In this document: one piece after another, positions 51,959-60,843 of the stretch
How the letters are laid out: every line of letters starts with the position of its first letter
Position numbering within the stretch: position 1 is the first letter of the stretch
DNA from: Chitinophaga sp. SYP-B3965
GTDB lineage: Bacteria > Bacteroidota > Bacteroidia > Chitinophagales > Chitinophagaceae
Reading direction: 5' to 3'
Assembly: GCF_009647655.1 (NCBI RefSeq)
Contig: NZ_WJFD01000001.1
Span: forward strand, 806,001-870,000
Length of the DNA: 64,000 bases
Program-made: the position numbers and the translations under genes
Notes under the pieces: model-generated
What the model was told of the DNA's origin: nothing
What the model saw: the letters and a program-made list of their open reading frames with translations, nothing else
Database searches by the model: none

Positions 51959-53164
51959 CTATAGTTCCTCCCTGGCAAATTTGATATACTGTTCCCAGTC
52001 GTACCACAAAATATCATGTTTGCCGGTACGCAGATGATAACGGATATGTTTGCCCACAGGGTGCTCCGGTGCAGGCATTTCCGTTACGCCTAAACCTTTT
52101 TGCTTAAACAGTTCATATACAGGCTCTGCTGCTTTAGCAGAAAGGAATTCCCCTTTGGGATCAGACCACCGGTCCTCCGTAGCGCTGGCCACATATAAAG
52201 GCCGCGGGGCTATCAATGCTAACAGCATATGCTGATCAAAAGGTAACGTCTCCGGCTTTTCGTTGTATTGTTTATAAGCATCAATAAACCAATGCGGGAA
52301 GTTGGTATTGATGCGTTTAGTAGTTTCACCATACCAGCGGCGTGATAAAGCAGCGCCACCTTCCCCGGAATTATTGGACACTACAGCAGCAAAACGTGTA
52401 TCATTCACACCTGCCCATATAGCTGCTTTGCCCAAACGGCTATGCCCTGTAACGATCACTTTTTTTGCATCCACACCCTTTTCTGTTTCCAGGTAATCCA
52501 TCAGCCTGCTTAATCCCCAGGCCCATGCACCCATAGCACACCATTCAGATGGGGCAGTTTTTAACTCCTGCTGTAAAGTGCTGCGGATGCCGGTCTTCCA
52601 TCCATCAGCACTATCCGGCTCTATATCTCCATAATGAAAGGTAGCCAGGCCAAATCCATTTTCAATCAGTTTGGCAGCTTCCCAGCGTCTTTCCTGAAAG
52701 CCCAGCGCAACGGGGTGTGCCACTGCTTTGATGAGGATATTGCTATCGCCTGATACCGTATGGTTGCCGAGGAAATTGCAGCCGATGAACACCGGTACCG
52801 GCTTTGTGCTTTTTTTAGGAAGGAAGAGCAGGATGTCTATGAAAGGGGCATCGTTCCCTTCTTTAAAGAACAGCCTTACCTGTTTGGAGATGGCAATACC
52901 ACCCAGCGCATTGCTGTCTGTCAGTTGCACCAGGCTATGCATATGCGGCGGTTTGCCGGGATACACACCAAACATATAGGTTTTAAAAAGCTGTAAGATC
53001 TCCGGTCTGCGGCTGCGCTTCCAGTCTGCCGCAGTTTTCACGGAAGGCGTTAGCAACGCAGGTAAGGCATGGTTGCCCACTTTCGTTTCATCGTAATTAA
53101 AAACCTCCTGGGCATTCAGCCGCAAAGAGAGGATGATCAGGGAAAAAAGAAGGATGTATTTCAT
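51959..53164 (-). CDS. CE15-family glucuronoyl esterase
   Basis: 401 residues with signal peptide (1-18, LRLNAQ). Catalytic triad by family pattern: Ser242 in GHSRLGK, Asp331 in ATEDRWSDP, and His383 in TGKHDI; the spacings 89 and 141 match those I recall for bacterial CE15 enzymes. Also conserved: NNSGEGGAALSRRWYGE (264-280). CE15 esterases cut ester bonds between 4-O-methyl-glucuronoxylan and lignin. It follows the AraC regulator by 32 bp and is probably controlled by it. The Asp-type acid (no Glu at the fungal position) is the bacterial variant. Confidence 0.87.
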   Translation of the reverse strand: MKYILLFSLIILSLRLNAQEVFNYDETKVGNHALPALLTPSVKTAADWKRSRRPEILQLFKTYMFGVYPGKPPHMHSLVQLTDSNALGGIAISKQVRLFFKEGNDAPFIDILLFLPKKSTKPVPVFIGCNFLGNHTVSGDSNILIKAVAHPVALGFQERRWEAAKLIENGFGLATFHYGDIEPDSADGWKTGIRSTLQQELKTAPSEWCAMGAWAWGLSRLMDYLETEKGVDAKKVIVTGHSRLGKAAIWAGVNDTRFAAVVSNNSGEGGAALSRRWYGETTKRINTNFPHWFIDAYKQYNEKPETLPFDQHMLLALIAPRPLYVASATEDRWSDPKGEFLSAKAAEPVYELFKQKGLGVTEMPAPEHPVGKHIRYHLRTGKHDILWYDWEQYIKFAREEL

Positions 53165-53196
53165 AACGGGTAATAAGATACGAAATTCCCGGATAT

Positions 53197-54078
53197 TTAA
53201 TAAAGGATCGTATCCTGCTTTTCCTCCACCTGCCCCAATTCCCGGATATAATCACGGGGCGATTTCCCGGCAATGGATTTAAATACCCGGTTAAAGTTGG
53301 CAATGCTGTTAAACCCGCATTGATAAGCCACCGTGGAGATACTGTCGAAGTTACCATCTGCCAGCTTTTTACAGGCTTCACTTACCCGCACTTCATTCAG
53401 GAAAGAAATGAACGTAAGCCTGGTATGTTTCTTGAAATAACGGCAGAATGCCTGGGCGGACATATTCGCATGCTGCGCAATATCTTCCAGTGTAATATCC
53501 GCATCATAATGTTGCATGATGTAATCATAGATATAACTGATCCTGATGCCTTCCTGTTCGTTCACCGCCAGGAGCCTTGTGCCGGAGATCAGGGAAGGCA
53601 GGTCGTTCATCATTTGAAAAGTATGCAGCAGGTCCATAAAGTGGATCAGTTGTTTGGCACAGGTAGTTTGATCTATCTGTAACATCCGCAAAAAGATATC
53701 TTCTCTTTGCTCTTCCGGTACTTTGAAACCCGTATCTGTTTTTTGCAGAAAGGCCTTTATCTTTTTCAGCTCCTGCAGTTCAAATACAGCACCCAGCATA
53801 CCCTGCGGATTGAAGAAAAGCGTGAGGGCCTGCACAGGCGAGGTGCGGCCGTCTCCTTTAAATACATGCGGCTGATTGCTGCCTATCCAGAAAATGTCTC
53901 CTTCCTGGAAAGGATACATATTGTTTTCCACCACTAATGTACCACTGCCACGGATCACCCGTGTCAGTTGAATTTCTTCATGGCGGTGCAACCAGGGATA
54001 GAATTCCGGAAGAAGATCGCTTTGCGAGATGATCGCTTTATCCCGCGCAACAGGGATGGTGAACTGTAGGACTTTCAT
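53197..54078 (-). CDS. AraC-family transcriptional regulator with cupin sensor domain
   Basis: 293 residues. The N-terminal cupin (about 10-95: LHRHEEIQLTRVIRGSGTLVVENNMYPFQEGDIFWIGSNQPHVF in pattern) would bind a sugar or other ligand. The C-terminal pair of helix-turn-helix motifs (about 185-285) includes TLEDIAQHANMSAQAFCRYFKKHT and VAYQCGFNSIANFNRVFKSIAGKSPRDY. It is divergent from GH127 and directly upstream of CE15, so it is the natural regulator for both. A 30-bp direct repeat (GATAAAAT) in the intergenic region is a candidate site. Confidence 0.92.
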   Translation of the reverse strand: MKVLQFTIPVARDKAIISQSDLLPEFYPWLHRHEEIQLTRVIRGSGTLVVENNMYPFQEGDIFWIGSNQPHVFKGDGRTSPVQALTLFFNPQGMLGAVFELQELKKIKAFLQKTDTGFKVPEEQREDIFLRMLQIDQTTCAKQLIHFMDLLHTFQMMNDLPSLISGTRLLAVNEQEGIRISYIYDYIMQHYDADITLEDIAQHANMSAQAFCRYFKKHTRLTFISFLNEVRVSEACKKLADGNFDSISTVAYQCGFNSIANFNRVFKSIAGKSPRDYIRELGQVEEKQDTILY

Positions 54079-54148
54079 GTACTGAAATTACCGAAAAACA
54101 CTGTAATTATAAAATTCAAAGTGACACTATTTAGTATTTCATGATTCG

Positions 54149-54186
54149 GATAAAATACGATGAATATTGATCAAAATCGATAAAAT
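54149..54186. promoter_or_regulatory. Direct repeat GATAAAAT, candidate AraC binding site
   Basis: GATAAAAT at 54149-54156 and 54179-54186, 30 bp apart (nearly three helical turns), in the 164-bp gap between the AraC gene and GH127. TATATTTA at 54206-54213, one base off the -7 consensus, lies just downstream, so the repeat sits at an activator position. Confidence 0.45.
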
Positions 54187-54242
54187 TAGCAGCGTTCAGG
54201 AATGATATATTTAAATGTTGAATTGATATTTATATATAGCTT

Positions 54243-56630
54243 ATGAAGAAGATCCTGATCTGTTTATTGCTCAGTGCCGGGCATGCCATGGCACAGAGAG
54301 ATTACCCTATTCAACCGGTTGCATTCACACAGGTAAAGGTGAATGATAACTTCTGGGCGCCTAAAATAAAGGTGAATGCAGATGTGACCATTCCCTATAC
54401 ACTGGAGCAATGCCGCAAAACCGGCAGGGTGGATAATTTTCTGCGTGCCGCCGGGAAACTGCCCGGAGATAAACTAACGGAGTTCACTTTTGATGATACC
54501 GATATCTATAAAGTAATAGAAGGCGCTTCTTATGGTTTGCAGGTACAAAGCAACCCTGAACTGGAGAAGTATTTGGATACGCTCATCTCTTATATCGCCG
54601 CAGCGCAGGAGCCGGATGGTTACCTCTATACTTTCCGCACCGTGAAAGCCGCCAACCCGCACGACTGGATAGGCTCCAAACGCTGGGAAAAAGAAGAAGA
54701 CCTCAGCCATGAACTATACAACGCCGGGCATCTGTATGAAGCAGCAGTAGCGCATTTTCAGGCCACAGGCAAAAAGACGATGCTCAACATCGCCCTTAAA
54801 AATGCCAACCTGCTGGTGCGTGAATTTGGATTCGGAAAAGTAGAACGTTTTCCCGGCCACCAGATCGTAGAAACCGGCCTAACTAAATTATACCGGGTTA
54901 CAGGCAATAAAGAATACCTGGACCTTGCCAAGTTCTTCCTCGATGTGCGTGGCCCCGGTAAAAAGGATAGCAAAGAATATAACCAGGCACATAAAAAAGT
55001 GATCGATCAGCACGAAGCAGTAGGCCATGCTGTAAGGGCTACTTATATGTACACCGGTATGGCAGATGTGGCAGCCCTCACCGGCAACCAGGATTATCTG
55101 CATGCCATTGATGATATATGGCATGATGTAGTAGAAAAGAAAATGTACATCACCGGCGGTATCGGTGCAACCGGGGCAGGAGAAGCATTCGGTAAAGCAT
55201 ACCAGTTGCCCAATATGAGTGCCTATGCAGAAACCTGCGCATCCATTGCGAATGTATACTGGAACAGCCGCATGTTCCTGCTGCATGGCGATGCAAAATA
55301 TATAGATGTACTGGAACGTACATTGTACAATGGTTTGCTCTCCGGTGTGTCCTTAAGCGGCGATCGTTTCTTCTATCCCAATCCGCTGGCTTCCATGGGG
55401 CAGCATCAGCGCAGTGCATGGTTCAGCTGTGCCTGCTGCATTTCCAACATGACGCGTTTCCTGCCTTCCATGCCGGGTTATATCTATGCACAGAATAAGA
55501 ATGACCTGTATATAAATCTTTTCGTAGGCAACACCGCCAGTATTCAGTTGCCTGTTACAAAAGTGAATATTTCGCAACAAACCAATTACCCCTGGGAAGG
55601 AAAGAATGAGATCACCGTGAACCCTGCAAAAACAGCTGCTTTCGCCCTGCACATCCGCATACCGGGATGGGCCTTGAATGAACCGGTGCCGGGTGATCTC
55701 TATCATGCACAACATGCTGCTACTAAAAAAGTAACACTGCTGCTCAATGGTAAACCATACGCGTATAAAACAGCAAAAGGATATGCCGTGATCAGCCGTA
55801 GCTGGAAAAAGGGAGATAAAGTAACACTGGACCTGCCCATGGAAACAGAAAAAGTAATGGCCAATGAACAGGTGAAAGATGACCAGTTCCGTTTTGCACT
55901 GGAACGCGGGCCTTTGATGTATTGCCTGGAAGGGCCGGATAACCTGGATAGCAGTGTGCAGAATATTGTAGTAGATCAACATGCCGAAGTAAATGCTATT
56001 TTTAAACCTGCTTTATTGAACGGCGTCACCATACTGGAAATGAAAGGCGCTTCCACCAAACGCCAGCTGAACAGTGAGGAACTGATCCGCACAACGCAAA
56101 CGGTAACCGCCATTCCCTATTATGCATGGGCCAACCGCGGCGCAACTGATATGACCGTATGGATCCCATATGAAGCCTCCGCAGCAAAGCCTAAACCAGC
56201 CCCCACCATCGCTTCCAAAGCTAAAGTAACTGCCTCCCTGCGAAACCAGCGCATGTACAAAGCACTGAATGATCAGTACGAACCCGCAGACGCAAAAGAT
56301 AACAATGCGCCCTACCTGCATTGGTGGCCAAAAAAGAATTCCCTGGAATGGGTGCAGTACGACTTTGATTCCCCGCAAACTATTTCTTTTTCCAGCGTAT
56401 ATTGGTACGACGATGGTCCATGGGGCGGATGCCGTATCCCCGCTTCCTGGAAATTGTATTACAAAAAAGGAGAGGAGTGGCTGCCGGTAAAAGCTATCAG
56501 CCCCTATAGCATTACAAAAGACAAATACGATACGGTTCAGTTTGAACCACTTACTACCACCGCTTTAAAAATAGAGATACAACAGCCGGTAGAATATTCC
56601 GCCGGTTTACACGAATGGATCGTAAAATGA
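54243..56630 (+). CDS. GH127 family beta-L-arabinofuranosidase with C-terminal sandwich domain
   Basis: 795 residues with signal peptide (MKKILICLLLSAGHAMAQ). The barrel domain (about 20-440) shows the zinc/catalytic set of GH127: acid/base Glu314 (GAGEAFG), Glu330 and Cys332 (AETCAS), and Cys398-Cys399 in FSCACCISN, with Cys398 as the likely thiol nucleophile. Their spacing agrees with the characterised bifidobacterial enzyme. A beta region follows, and a discoidin-like C-terminal domain lies at about 665-795 (SLEWVQYDFDSPQTISFSSVYWYDD in pattern). It removes beta-L-arabinofuranose from arabinans or glycoproteins. Its TGA overlaps the M61 peptidase start as ATGA. Confidence 0.93.
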   Translation: MKKILICLLLSAGHAMAQRDYPIQPVAFTQVKVNDNFWAPKIKVNADVTIPYTLEQCRKTGRVDNFLRAAGKLPGDKLTEFTFDDTDIYKVIEGASYGLQVQSNPELEKYLDTLISYIAAAQEPDGYLYTFRTVKAANPHDWIGSKRWEKEEDLSHELYNAGHLYEAAVAHFQATGKKTMLNIALKNANLLVREFGFGKVERFPGHQIVETGLTKLYRVTGNKEYLDLAKFFLDVRGPGKKDSKEYNQAHKKVIDQHEAVGHAVRATYMYTGMADVAALTGNQDYLHAIDDIWHDVVEKKMYITGGIGATGAGEAFGKAYQLPNMSAYAETCASIANVYWNSRMFLLHGDAKYIDVLERTLYNGLLSGVSLSGDRFFYPNPLASMGQHQRSAWFSCACCISNMTRFLPSMPGYIYAQNKNDLYINLFVGNTASIQLPVTKVNISQQTNYPWEGKNEITVNPAKTAAFALHIRIPGWALNEPVPGDLYHAQHAATKKVTLLLNGKPYAYKTAKGYAVISRSWKKGDKVTLDLPMETEKVMANEQVKDDQFRFALERGPLMYCLEGPDNLDSSVQNIVVDQHAEVNAIFKPALLNGVTILEMKGASTKRQLNSEELIRTTQTVTAIPYYAWANRGATDMTVWIPYEASAAKPKPAPTIASKAKVTASLRNQRMYKALNDQYEPADAKDNNAPYLHWWPKKNSLEWVQYDFDSPQTISFSSVYWYDDGPWGGCRIPASWKLYYKKGEEWLPVKAISPYSITKDKYDTVQFEPLTTTALKIEIQQPVEYSAGLHEWIVK

Positions 56631-58090
56631 AGATACTCCTGATCGTTGCGCTGTTCCTCAGCAGCACAGCTACCGCACAGATGCATTATACCGTGTCTGT
56701 GGATACGCCTTACTATCATGTGCAGTTAAATGCCGGAGGCATTGCAACAGATTCCGTTCTTTTCAAAATGCCGGTGTGGACGCCCGGTTATTATCAACTG
56801 ATGAATTATGCAGAACAGGTGTATCATTTCAGCGCAAGGGATACAGCAGGTAATACACTGCCATTTGAAAAAAGAGCACCTAACGGCTGGATGGTATACA
56901 CCGGAAAGAATACCAGTATTATCCTGGAATATGATGTGAAATCCACCCGCCCTTTTGTGGCGGCTAATTTCCTGAGTAAAGACAGGGGGTATATCTCACC
57001 TGCAGGAATGTTCATGCATATCAGCGGGCAGATCAAACAGCGTGTTACGCTGGTTATTAAACGATTGCCAGGCTGGAATCTTGCCACCAGCTTGTATCAG
57101 GAGAAAGGGAAAGAGGGTTTTTATGCGGTGGACTTTGATATCCTCTATGACAGTCCCATCCTGATGGGGAAACTGGAAGAGCTGCCTGATTTTAAAGTAG
57201 GAGGCATACCACATTATTTTGTAGCTTATAATGCCGGAGAATTTGATCAGCTGCAATTCATAAAAGACCTGCAAAAGATCGTACAGGCAGGTGTGGATGT
57301 CATCGGTGAAGTCCCCTATACGCATTATACCTTCCTGGCCATAGGGCCAGGTGGTGGTGGTATTGAACACCTGAATTCCGCTTCCATTTCTTTCAATGGC
57401 GCAGGTCTTCAAACGCGGGAAGGAAAGATCCGCATCTATAACTTCCTGGCGCATGAATATTTCCACCATTACAATGTAAAACGCATTCGCCCCATAGAGC
57501 TGGGGCCCTTTGATTATGACAATGGAAGTAAAACCCGCCTGCTATGGATATCAGAAGGTTTTACCGTGTATTATGAATACCTCATGGTGAAGCGGGCTGG
57601 CCTCACCACCCCGGAAGATGTGTACAAAGCATTAAGCACCAACATCCGCGCTTATGAATCCAAACCCGGCCGCCTGGAGCAGTCGGTAGCTGCTGCCAGT
57701 TATGAAACCTGGGCAGACGGGCCTTTCGGCAGATCTGGCGGAGTTTCCTATTACGACAAAGGCCCCGTCATCGGCGCCATGCTGGATCTGAAGATCCGCC
57801 ACGAAACAAATAACAAGCGCTCCCTGGATGATGTGATGCGTGCGTTGTATCAGCAATATTACAAACAGGCAGGCAGAGGATTCACGGAAGCAGAATTCCG
57901 CACTGTATGTGAAAAGATAGCCGGTGTTGAACTCACAGAACTATTTGAATACGCTAACACCGTTAAACCCCTTGATTACAGGAAGTATTTTGGTTATGCC
58001 GGCCTGGAGCTTACAGCTGATTTCGAACTAAAACCCATTACGCAACCCAACGCGTTACAAATAGCTATTTTAAAGGATTGGTTAAGATGA
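56627..58090 (+). CDS. M61-family peptidase lacking the C-terminal PDZ domain
   Basis: 487 residues from the ATG at 56627, which overlaps the GH127 stop and begins the signal peptide MKILLIVALFLSSTATAQ. M61 features: N-terminal beta domain (LFKMPVWTPGYYQLMNYAEQV), GGGIEHLNS (243-251), zinc motif HEYFHHYNVKRIRP (His276, Glu277, His280) and the third ligand Glu310 in ISEGFTVYYEY. Family members usually carry about 100 further residues with a PDZ domain; here the protein ends soon after the catalytic helices. It is an exported aminopeptidase-type enzyme. Its translational coupling to an arabinofuranosidase hints at glycoprotein (for example extensin) degradation. Confidence 0.9.
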   Translation: MKILLIVALFLSSTATAQMHYTVSVDTPYYHVQLNAGGIATDSVLFKMPVWTPGYYQLMNYAEQVYHFSARDTAGNTLPFEKRAPNGWMVYTGKNTSIILEYDVKSTRPFVAANFLSKDRGYISPAGMFMHISGQIKQRVTLVIKRLPGWNLATSLYQEKGKEGFYAVDFDILYDSPILMGKLEELPDFKVGGIPHYFVAYNAGEFDQLQFIKDLQKIVQAGVDVIGEVPYTHYTFLAIGPGGGGIEHLNSASISFNGAGLQTREGKIRIYNFLAHEYFHHYNVKRIRPIELGPFDYDNGSKTRLLWISEGFTVYYEYLMVKRAGLTTPEDVYKALSTNIRAYESKPGRLEQSVAAASYETWADGPFGRSGGVSYYDKGPVIGAMLDLKIRHETNNKRSLDDVMRALYQQYYKQAGRGFTEAEFRTVCEKIAGVELTELFEYANTVKPLDYRKYFGYAGLELTADFELKPITQPNALQIAILKDWLR

Positions 58091-58123
58091 CGATAATTTG
58101 TAACTTTCTGCAAACGCTGTCTT

Positions 58124-58978
58124 ATGGACCAAAATATCATCCGCCTTTTTGATGAGTACACACATAAACCCCTGACCCGGGAAGATTTCTTCAAACGCCT
58201 CGTAAAGCTAACCGGAGGAATGGCCGCAGCCATGGCTGTGCTGCCTTTGCTGGAATCTAATTACGCGCATGCCGCCACAAAACCCCTCGATCCTGATCTC
58301 ATTGAGGAAGATATCACTTATCCCGGCCAGGACATTGCCATGAAAGGATACCTGGTACGTCCAAAAGCAGCCGGTAAACGGGGTGCAGTGGTAGTGATCC
58401 ATGAGAATCGCGGTTTGACCCCTCATATAAAAGACGTTACCCGCCGCGTGGCCAAAGCCGGTTACCTGGCACTGGCACCGGATGCTTTATCCGTATTTGG
58501 CGGTACTACTTCCAATGAAGATGAAAGCCGTGGGCAGTTCGGCAAACTGGATGCAGCACAAAACCTGCAGAATTTCCTCAAGGCATTTGACTACCTCAAA
58601 TCCCGCCCGGAATCTAATGGTAAAATGGGTTGCGTAGGTTTCTGCTGGGGTGGTGCGCTGGCCAATCAGCTGGCTGTAAATAATCCTGATCTTAAAGCAG
58701 CTGTAGCATTTTATGGCCGTCAGCCGGATGCAGCAGATGTACCAAAGATCAAAGCCGCCGTACAGTTACATTATGGTGGATTGGATGAAGGCGTGAACAA
58801 AGGTATCCCTGCATATGAAGCTGCATTGAAAGCCGCCAATATAAAATACGAACTATACATCTACGAAGGCGTGAACCACGCTTTCCATAATGATACTTCC
58901 GCAGCAAGGTATAATGAAGCCGCTGCTAAGTTAGCCTGGGAAAGAACATTGAAACTGTTTAAGGAAACCATATCATAG
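58124..58978 (+). CDS. Dienelactone-hydrolase family protein with Tat-like or long leader
   Basis: 284 residues. A polar N-terminal stretch (MDQNIIRLFDEYTHKPLTRE), then DFFKRLVKLTGGMAAAMAVLPLL, an anchor/leader helix at about 27-43 ending NYAHA. The hydrolase domain has Glu94 (VIHENRG), nucleophile Cys174 (VGFCWGG), Asp221 (GGLDEG) and His252 (VNHAFH), all at the spacing of dienelactone hydrolase. This class opens lactones or cleaves small esters. The leader resembles that of the periplasmic YghX-like group. It begins 34 bp after the M61 stop; 2 bp separate its stop from the next gene. Confidence 0.9.
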   Translation: MDQNIIRLFDEYTHKPLTREDFFKRLVKLTGGMAAAMAVLPLLESNYAHAATKPLDPDLIEEDITYPGQDIAMKGYLVRPKAAGKRGAVVVIHENRGLTPHIKDVTRRVAKAGYLALAPDALSVFGGTTSNEDESRGQFGKLDAAQNLQNFLKAFDYLKSRPESNGKMGCVGFCWGGALANQLAVNNPDLKAAVAFYGRQPDAADVPKIKAAVQLHYGGLDEGVNKGIPAYEAALKAANIKYELYIYEGVNHAFHNDTSAARYNEAAAKLAWERTLKLFKETIS

Positions 58979-58979
58979 G

Positions 58980-59528
58980 ATGGTGAGATTATTTATGGTA
59001 TTAATCGGCTGTAAACCCGCAGGCCGCCATACAGAACAGCACGACATTTTCTTTGGCATCGGGGCATCCCTGAATGAACTGATCCCTGCCATCATCGCCT
59101 TCTGGCCGGAAGCAGATGATCTGCATATTGACGGATACCGGGAAGTAACGAAGGTGGATGGATTCCGCATTGGCATTAATGAAAACCAGCCTTCGCCCGA
59201 ATATCTTTTCTTTATTAACCTGGGTGGATATAAAGAAAATGAAATGGAAGAATTCCATTACAAAATGCTGGCCACCGGGAAAGATAAAAATGAAGCACTG
59301 CGCAAAGCAAAAGCCACGGCCTTTTTTAAACACACCGGTTTCAAAGGAGCTACTTCCCACATCGATGATAAATACGGGGTGGATGTGGATGATATGGCAC
59401 TCGTAGAAGAGATCTTACCTGCAACCGTGCGGCAACAGTATAAATTATCGCTTTCGCCTGCACCTGAAAATATGCCGGAGGATGTCTTGCACCTGGGGTA
59501 TTTTAAACTCTCAGATCTCCTGGCCTAG
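58980..59528 (+). CDS. DUF1543 protein
   Basis: 182 residues, cytoplasmic. It has the DUF1543 pattern: LFMVLIGCKPAGRHTEQHDIFFGIGASLNELIPAI in its first 45 residues and LHIDGYREVTKVDGFRI (53-69), followed by the second half LFFINLGGY.......FHYKMLATGKDKNEALRKAK. The family has no known activity. It starts 2 bp after the hydrolase stop, so it is cotranscribed. Its TAG and the TAG of the convergent flavoprotein share the palindrome CTAG (59525-59528). Confidence 0.87.
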   Translation: MVRLFMVLIGCKPAGRHTEQHDIFFGIGASLNELIPAIIAFWPEADDLHIDGYREVTKVDGFRIGINENQPSPEYLFFINLGGYKENEMEEFHYKMLATGKDKNEALRKAKATAFFKHTGFKGATSHIDDKYGVDVDDMALVEEILPATVRQQYKLSLSPAPENMPEDVLHLGYFKLSDLLA

Positions 59529-60427
59529 AATTCCTCTTCTATTAATTCTCTGTTGATCATAGCGCCTGCCTTAGTGCCGGCTGCTACAGCAGCGGAAACG
59601 CTACGGAGCATAGTTGTGTTATCGCCTGCTGCATAAACACCGTGTACAGTAGTTTGCTGAAATTCTGTTATTTCAATAAAGCCTTGTTCAGTAATAGCAC
59701 AGCCCAATTGCTTTGGTATATCACAATGCTGTATAAAAGGCAGCTTTGCATAAACAGCAGTCAGCGGGTGTTGTGTACCATCCTCCAATACAATATGCCG
59801 CAGGTATCCTTTCTCCTGTTCAAATGCGCTGATCGGGGATTCAACAATAGTGATGTTATGGGATCTTATTTTAGCAGCCTGTTCAGCCGTTAAGGTAGAA
59901 GGGCCATTGGTGAACAGCGTTAGCTTTTTAGTCCAGTTGGAGATCAGCCTGCTGAACTCAAAACCCATATCCCCGTTGGCAATGATCCCCGTTACTTCTC
60001 CTTTGATCTCATACCCATGGCAGTAAGGGCAATGCAGTACAGAAATACCCCATGCTTCAGCAAAACCTTTAACAGGCAACAGCTGATCTTTTATGCCGGT
60101 TGCAAATAATATCTTCTTAGCCTTAAACTTTTCACCTGCTGCGGTACTTATTTCAAAACCGGAAGGAGTGCTGACAACATCGGCAACAAGCCCCTGGTGC
60201 CAGGAAATGGTGGGGTACTGCAATACCTGCTGTTTGGCTTTGCTGGCAATCTGTGCTGGTGTTTGCCCATCCTGCGTGAGGAAGTTGTGGGAGTGGGGTG
60301 TTTGTTTATTACAAGGATCGCCACTGTCAATGATCAGTACATTCCTGACTGCACGCCCTAAGGCCATGGCTGCTGAAAGACCGGCATAACTGCCACCTAC
60401 TATCGTTACGTCAAATGTTGCACTCAT
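59525..60427 (-). CDS. Thioredoxin-reductase-like FAD/NAD(P)H oxidoreductase
   Basis: 300 residues from the ATG at 60427. FAD-binding GGSYAG (11-16), redox pair HCPYCHGYE (Cys133, Cys136), the C-terminal FAD motif VYAAGDNTTMLRSVSAAVAAGTKAG (about 263-290) and a linker GIKDQL. The NAD(P)H GxGxxA site is atypical here (IANGDMGFEF), so cofactor preference is unclear. It resembles the small stand-alone flavoproteins of this family, which may reduce thioredoxin, quinones or other electrophiles. A consensus promoter lies at 60434-60441, with a palindrome over the -33 region. Stop overlaps the DUF1543 stop. Confidence 0.88.
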   Translation of the reverse strand: MSATFDVTIVGGSYAGLSAAMALGRAVRNVLIIDSGDPCNKQTPHSHNFLTQDGQTPAQIASKAKQQVLQYPTISWHQGLVADVVSTPSGFEISTAAGEKFKAKKILFATGIKDQLLPVKGFAEAWGISVLHCPYCHGYEIKGEVTGIIANGDMGFEFSRLISNWTKKLTLFTNGPSTLTAEQAAKIRSHNITIVESPISAFEQEKGYLRHIVLEDGTQHPLTAVYAKLPFIQHCDIPKQLGCAITEQGFIEITEFQQTTVHGVYAAGDNTTMLRSVSAAVAAGTKAGAMINRELIEEEF

Positions 60428-60433
60428 AGAATG

Positions 60434-60441
60434 CAAATGTA
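60434..60441 (-). promoter_or_regulatory. -7 promoter element TACATTTG of the flavoprotein gene
   Basis: An exact TAnnTTTG on the minus strand, ending 6 bp before the ATG at 60427. TTG lies 19 bp upstream, a good -33 match. The leader would be only a few bases. Confidence 0.62.
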
Positions 60442-60448
60442 AGTAAAA

Positions 60449-60480
60449 TACTATTAAGTGCAACAAAGTTGCAAATAGTA
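60449..60480. promoter_or_regulatory. Nested palindrome over the flavoprotein promoter
   Basis: Outer arms TACTATT (60449-60455) and AATAGTA (60474-60480), inner arms GCAAC (60460-60464) and GTTGC (60468-60472) around AAA. The TTG of the -33 element falls inside. It resembles AGTTGCA-type MarR/HxlR sites. No regulator gene is adjacent; the upstream neighbour is a VOC protein. Confidence 0.55.
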
Positions 60481-60843
60481 TTAATTCCCTTTCTCTGTAA
60501 ATAACAGTTTATTCCCAAAAGGATCTGTTACTTCCATACAGGGTGCATTCCAGAATGCCTGCTCCAAACCTGGTTTATTATAACGATAATCTTTTTCCGA
60601 TAACTGCCGGTGATATTCTGTTACGCCGGTAGTTTCAATGAAAACCTTGGAGCCCGGGCTGCAGTCGCCATGGTGTTCTGTCAGGTGCAGCACAATACCT
60701 CCTTTTTTAACCTGCATATAGATCGGGAAGTTTTCTTCGAAGCGGTGCTCCCATTCTATGGAGAAGCCCAGCCAGTCGATATAGAACTCTTTCGCTTTCG
60801 CATAATCAAATATGCGCAGTACGGGGATCACTTTTGTTTCCAT
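60481..60843 (-). CDS. VOC superfamily (glyoxalase-like) protein
   Basis: 120 residues. VIPVLRIFDYAKAKEFYIDWLGFSIEWEHRF is the first module, and WNAPCMEVTDPFGNKLLFTE the last strand with the metal-binding Glu of the family. It resembles the bleomycin-resistance-like group (gene symbols in this group are not assigned). Its ATG overlaps the end of the upstream hydrolase gene by 16 bp (60828-60843). It is directly upstream of the flavoprotein gene, with the palindrome between. The pairing suggests electrophile or xenobiotic handling. Confidence 0.87.
   Translation of the reverse strand: METKVIPVLRIFDYAKAKEFYIDWLGFSIEWEHRFEENFPIYMQVKKGGIVLHLTEHHGDCSPGSKVFIETTGVTEYHRQLSEKDYRYNKPGLEQAFWNAPCMEVTDPFGNKLLFTEKGN

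Noticed and set aside
55353..55982. 209-codon minus-strand frame within GH127
   Set aside because: The sense strand has all GH127 catalytic residues in frame; the antisense product has no recognisable features.
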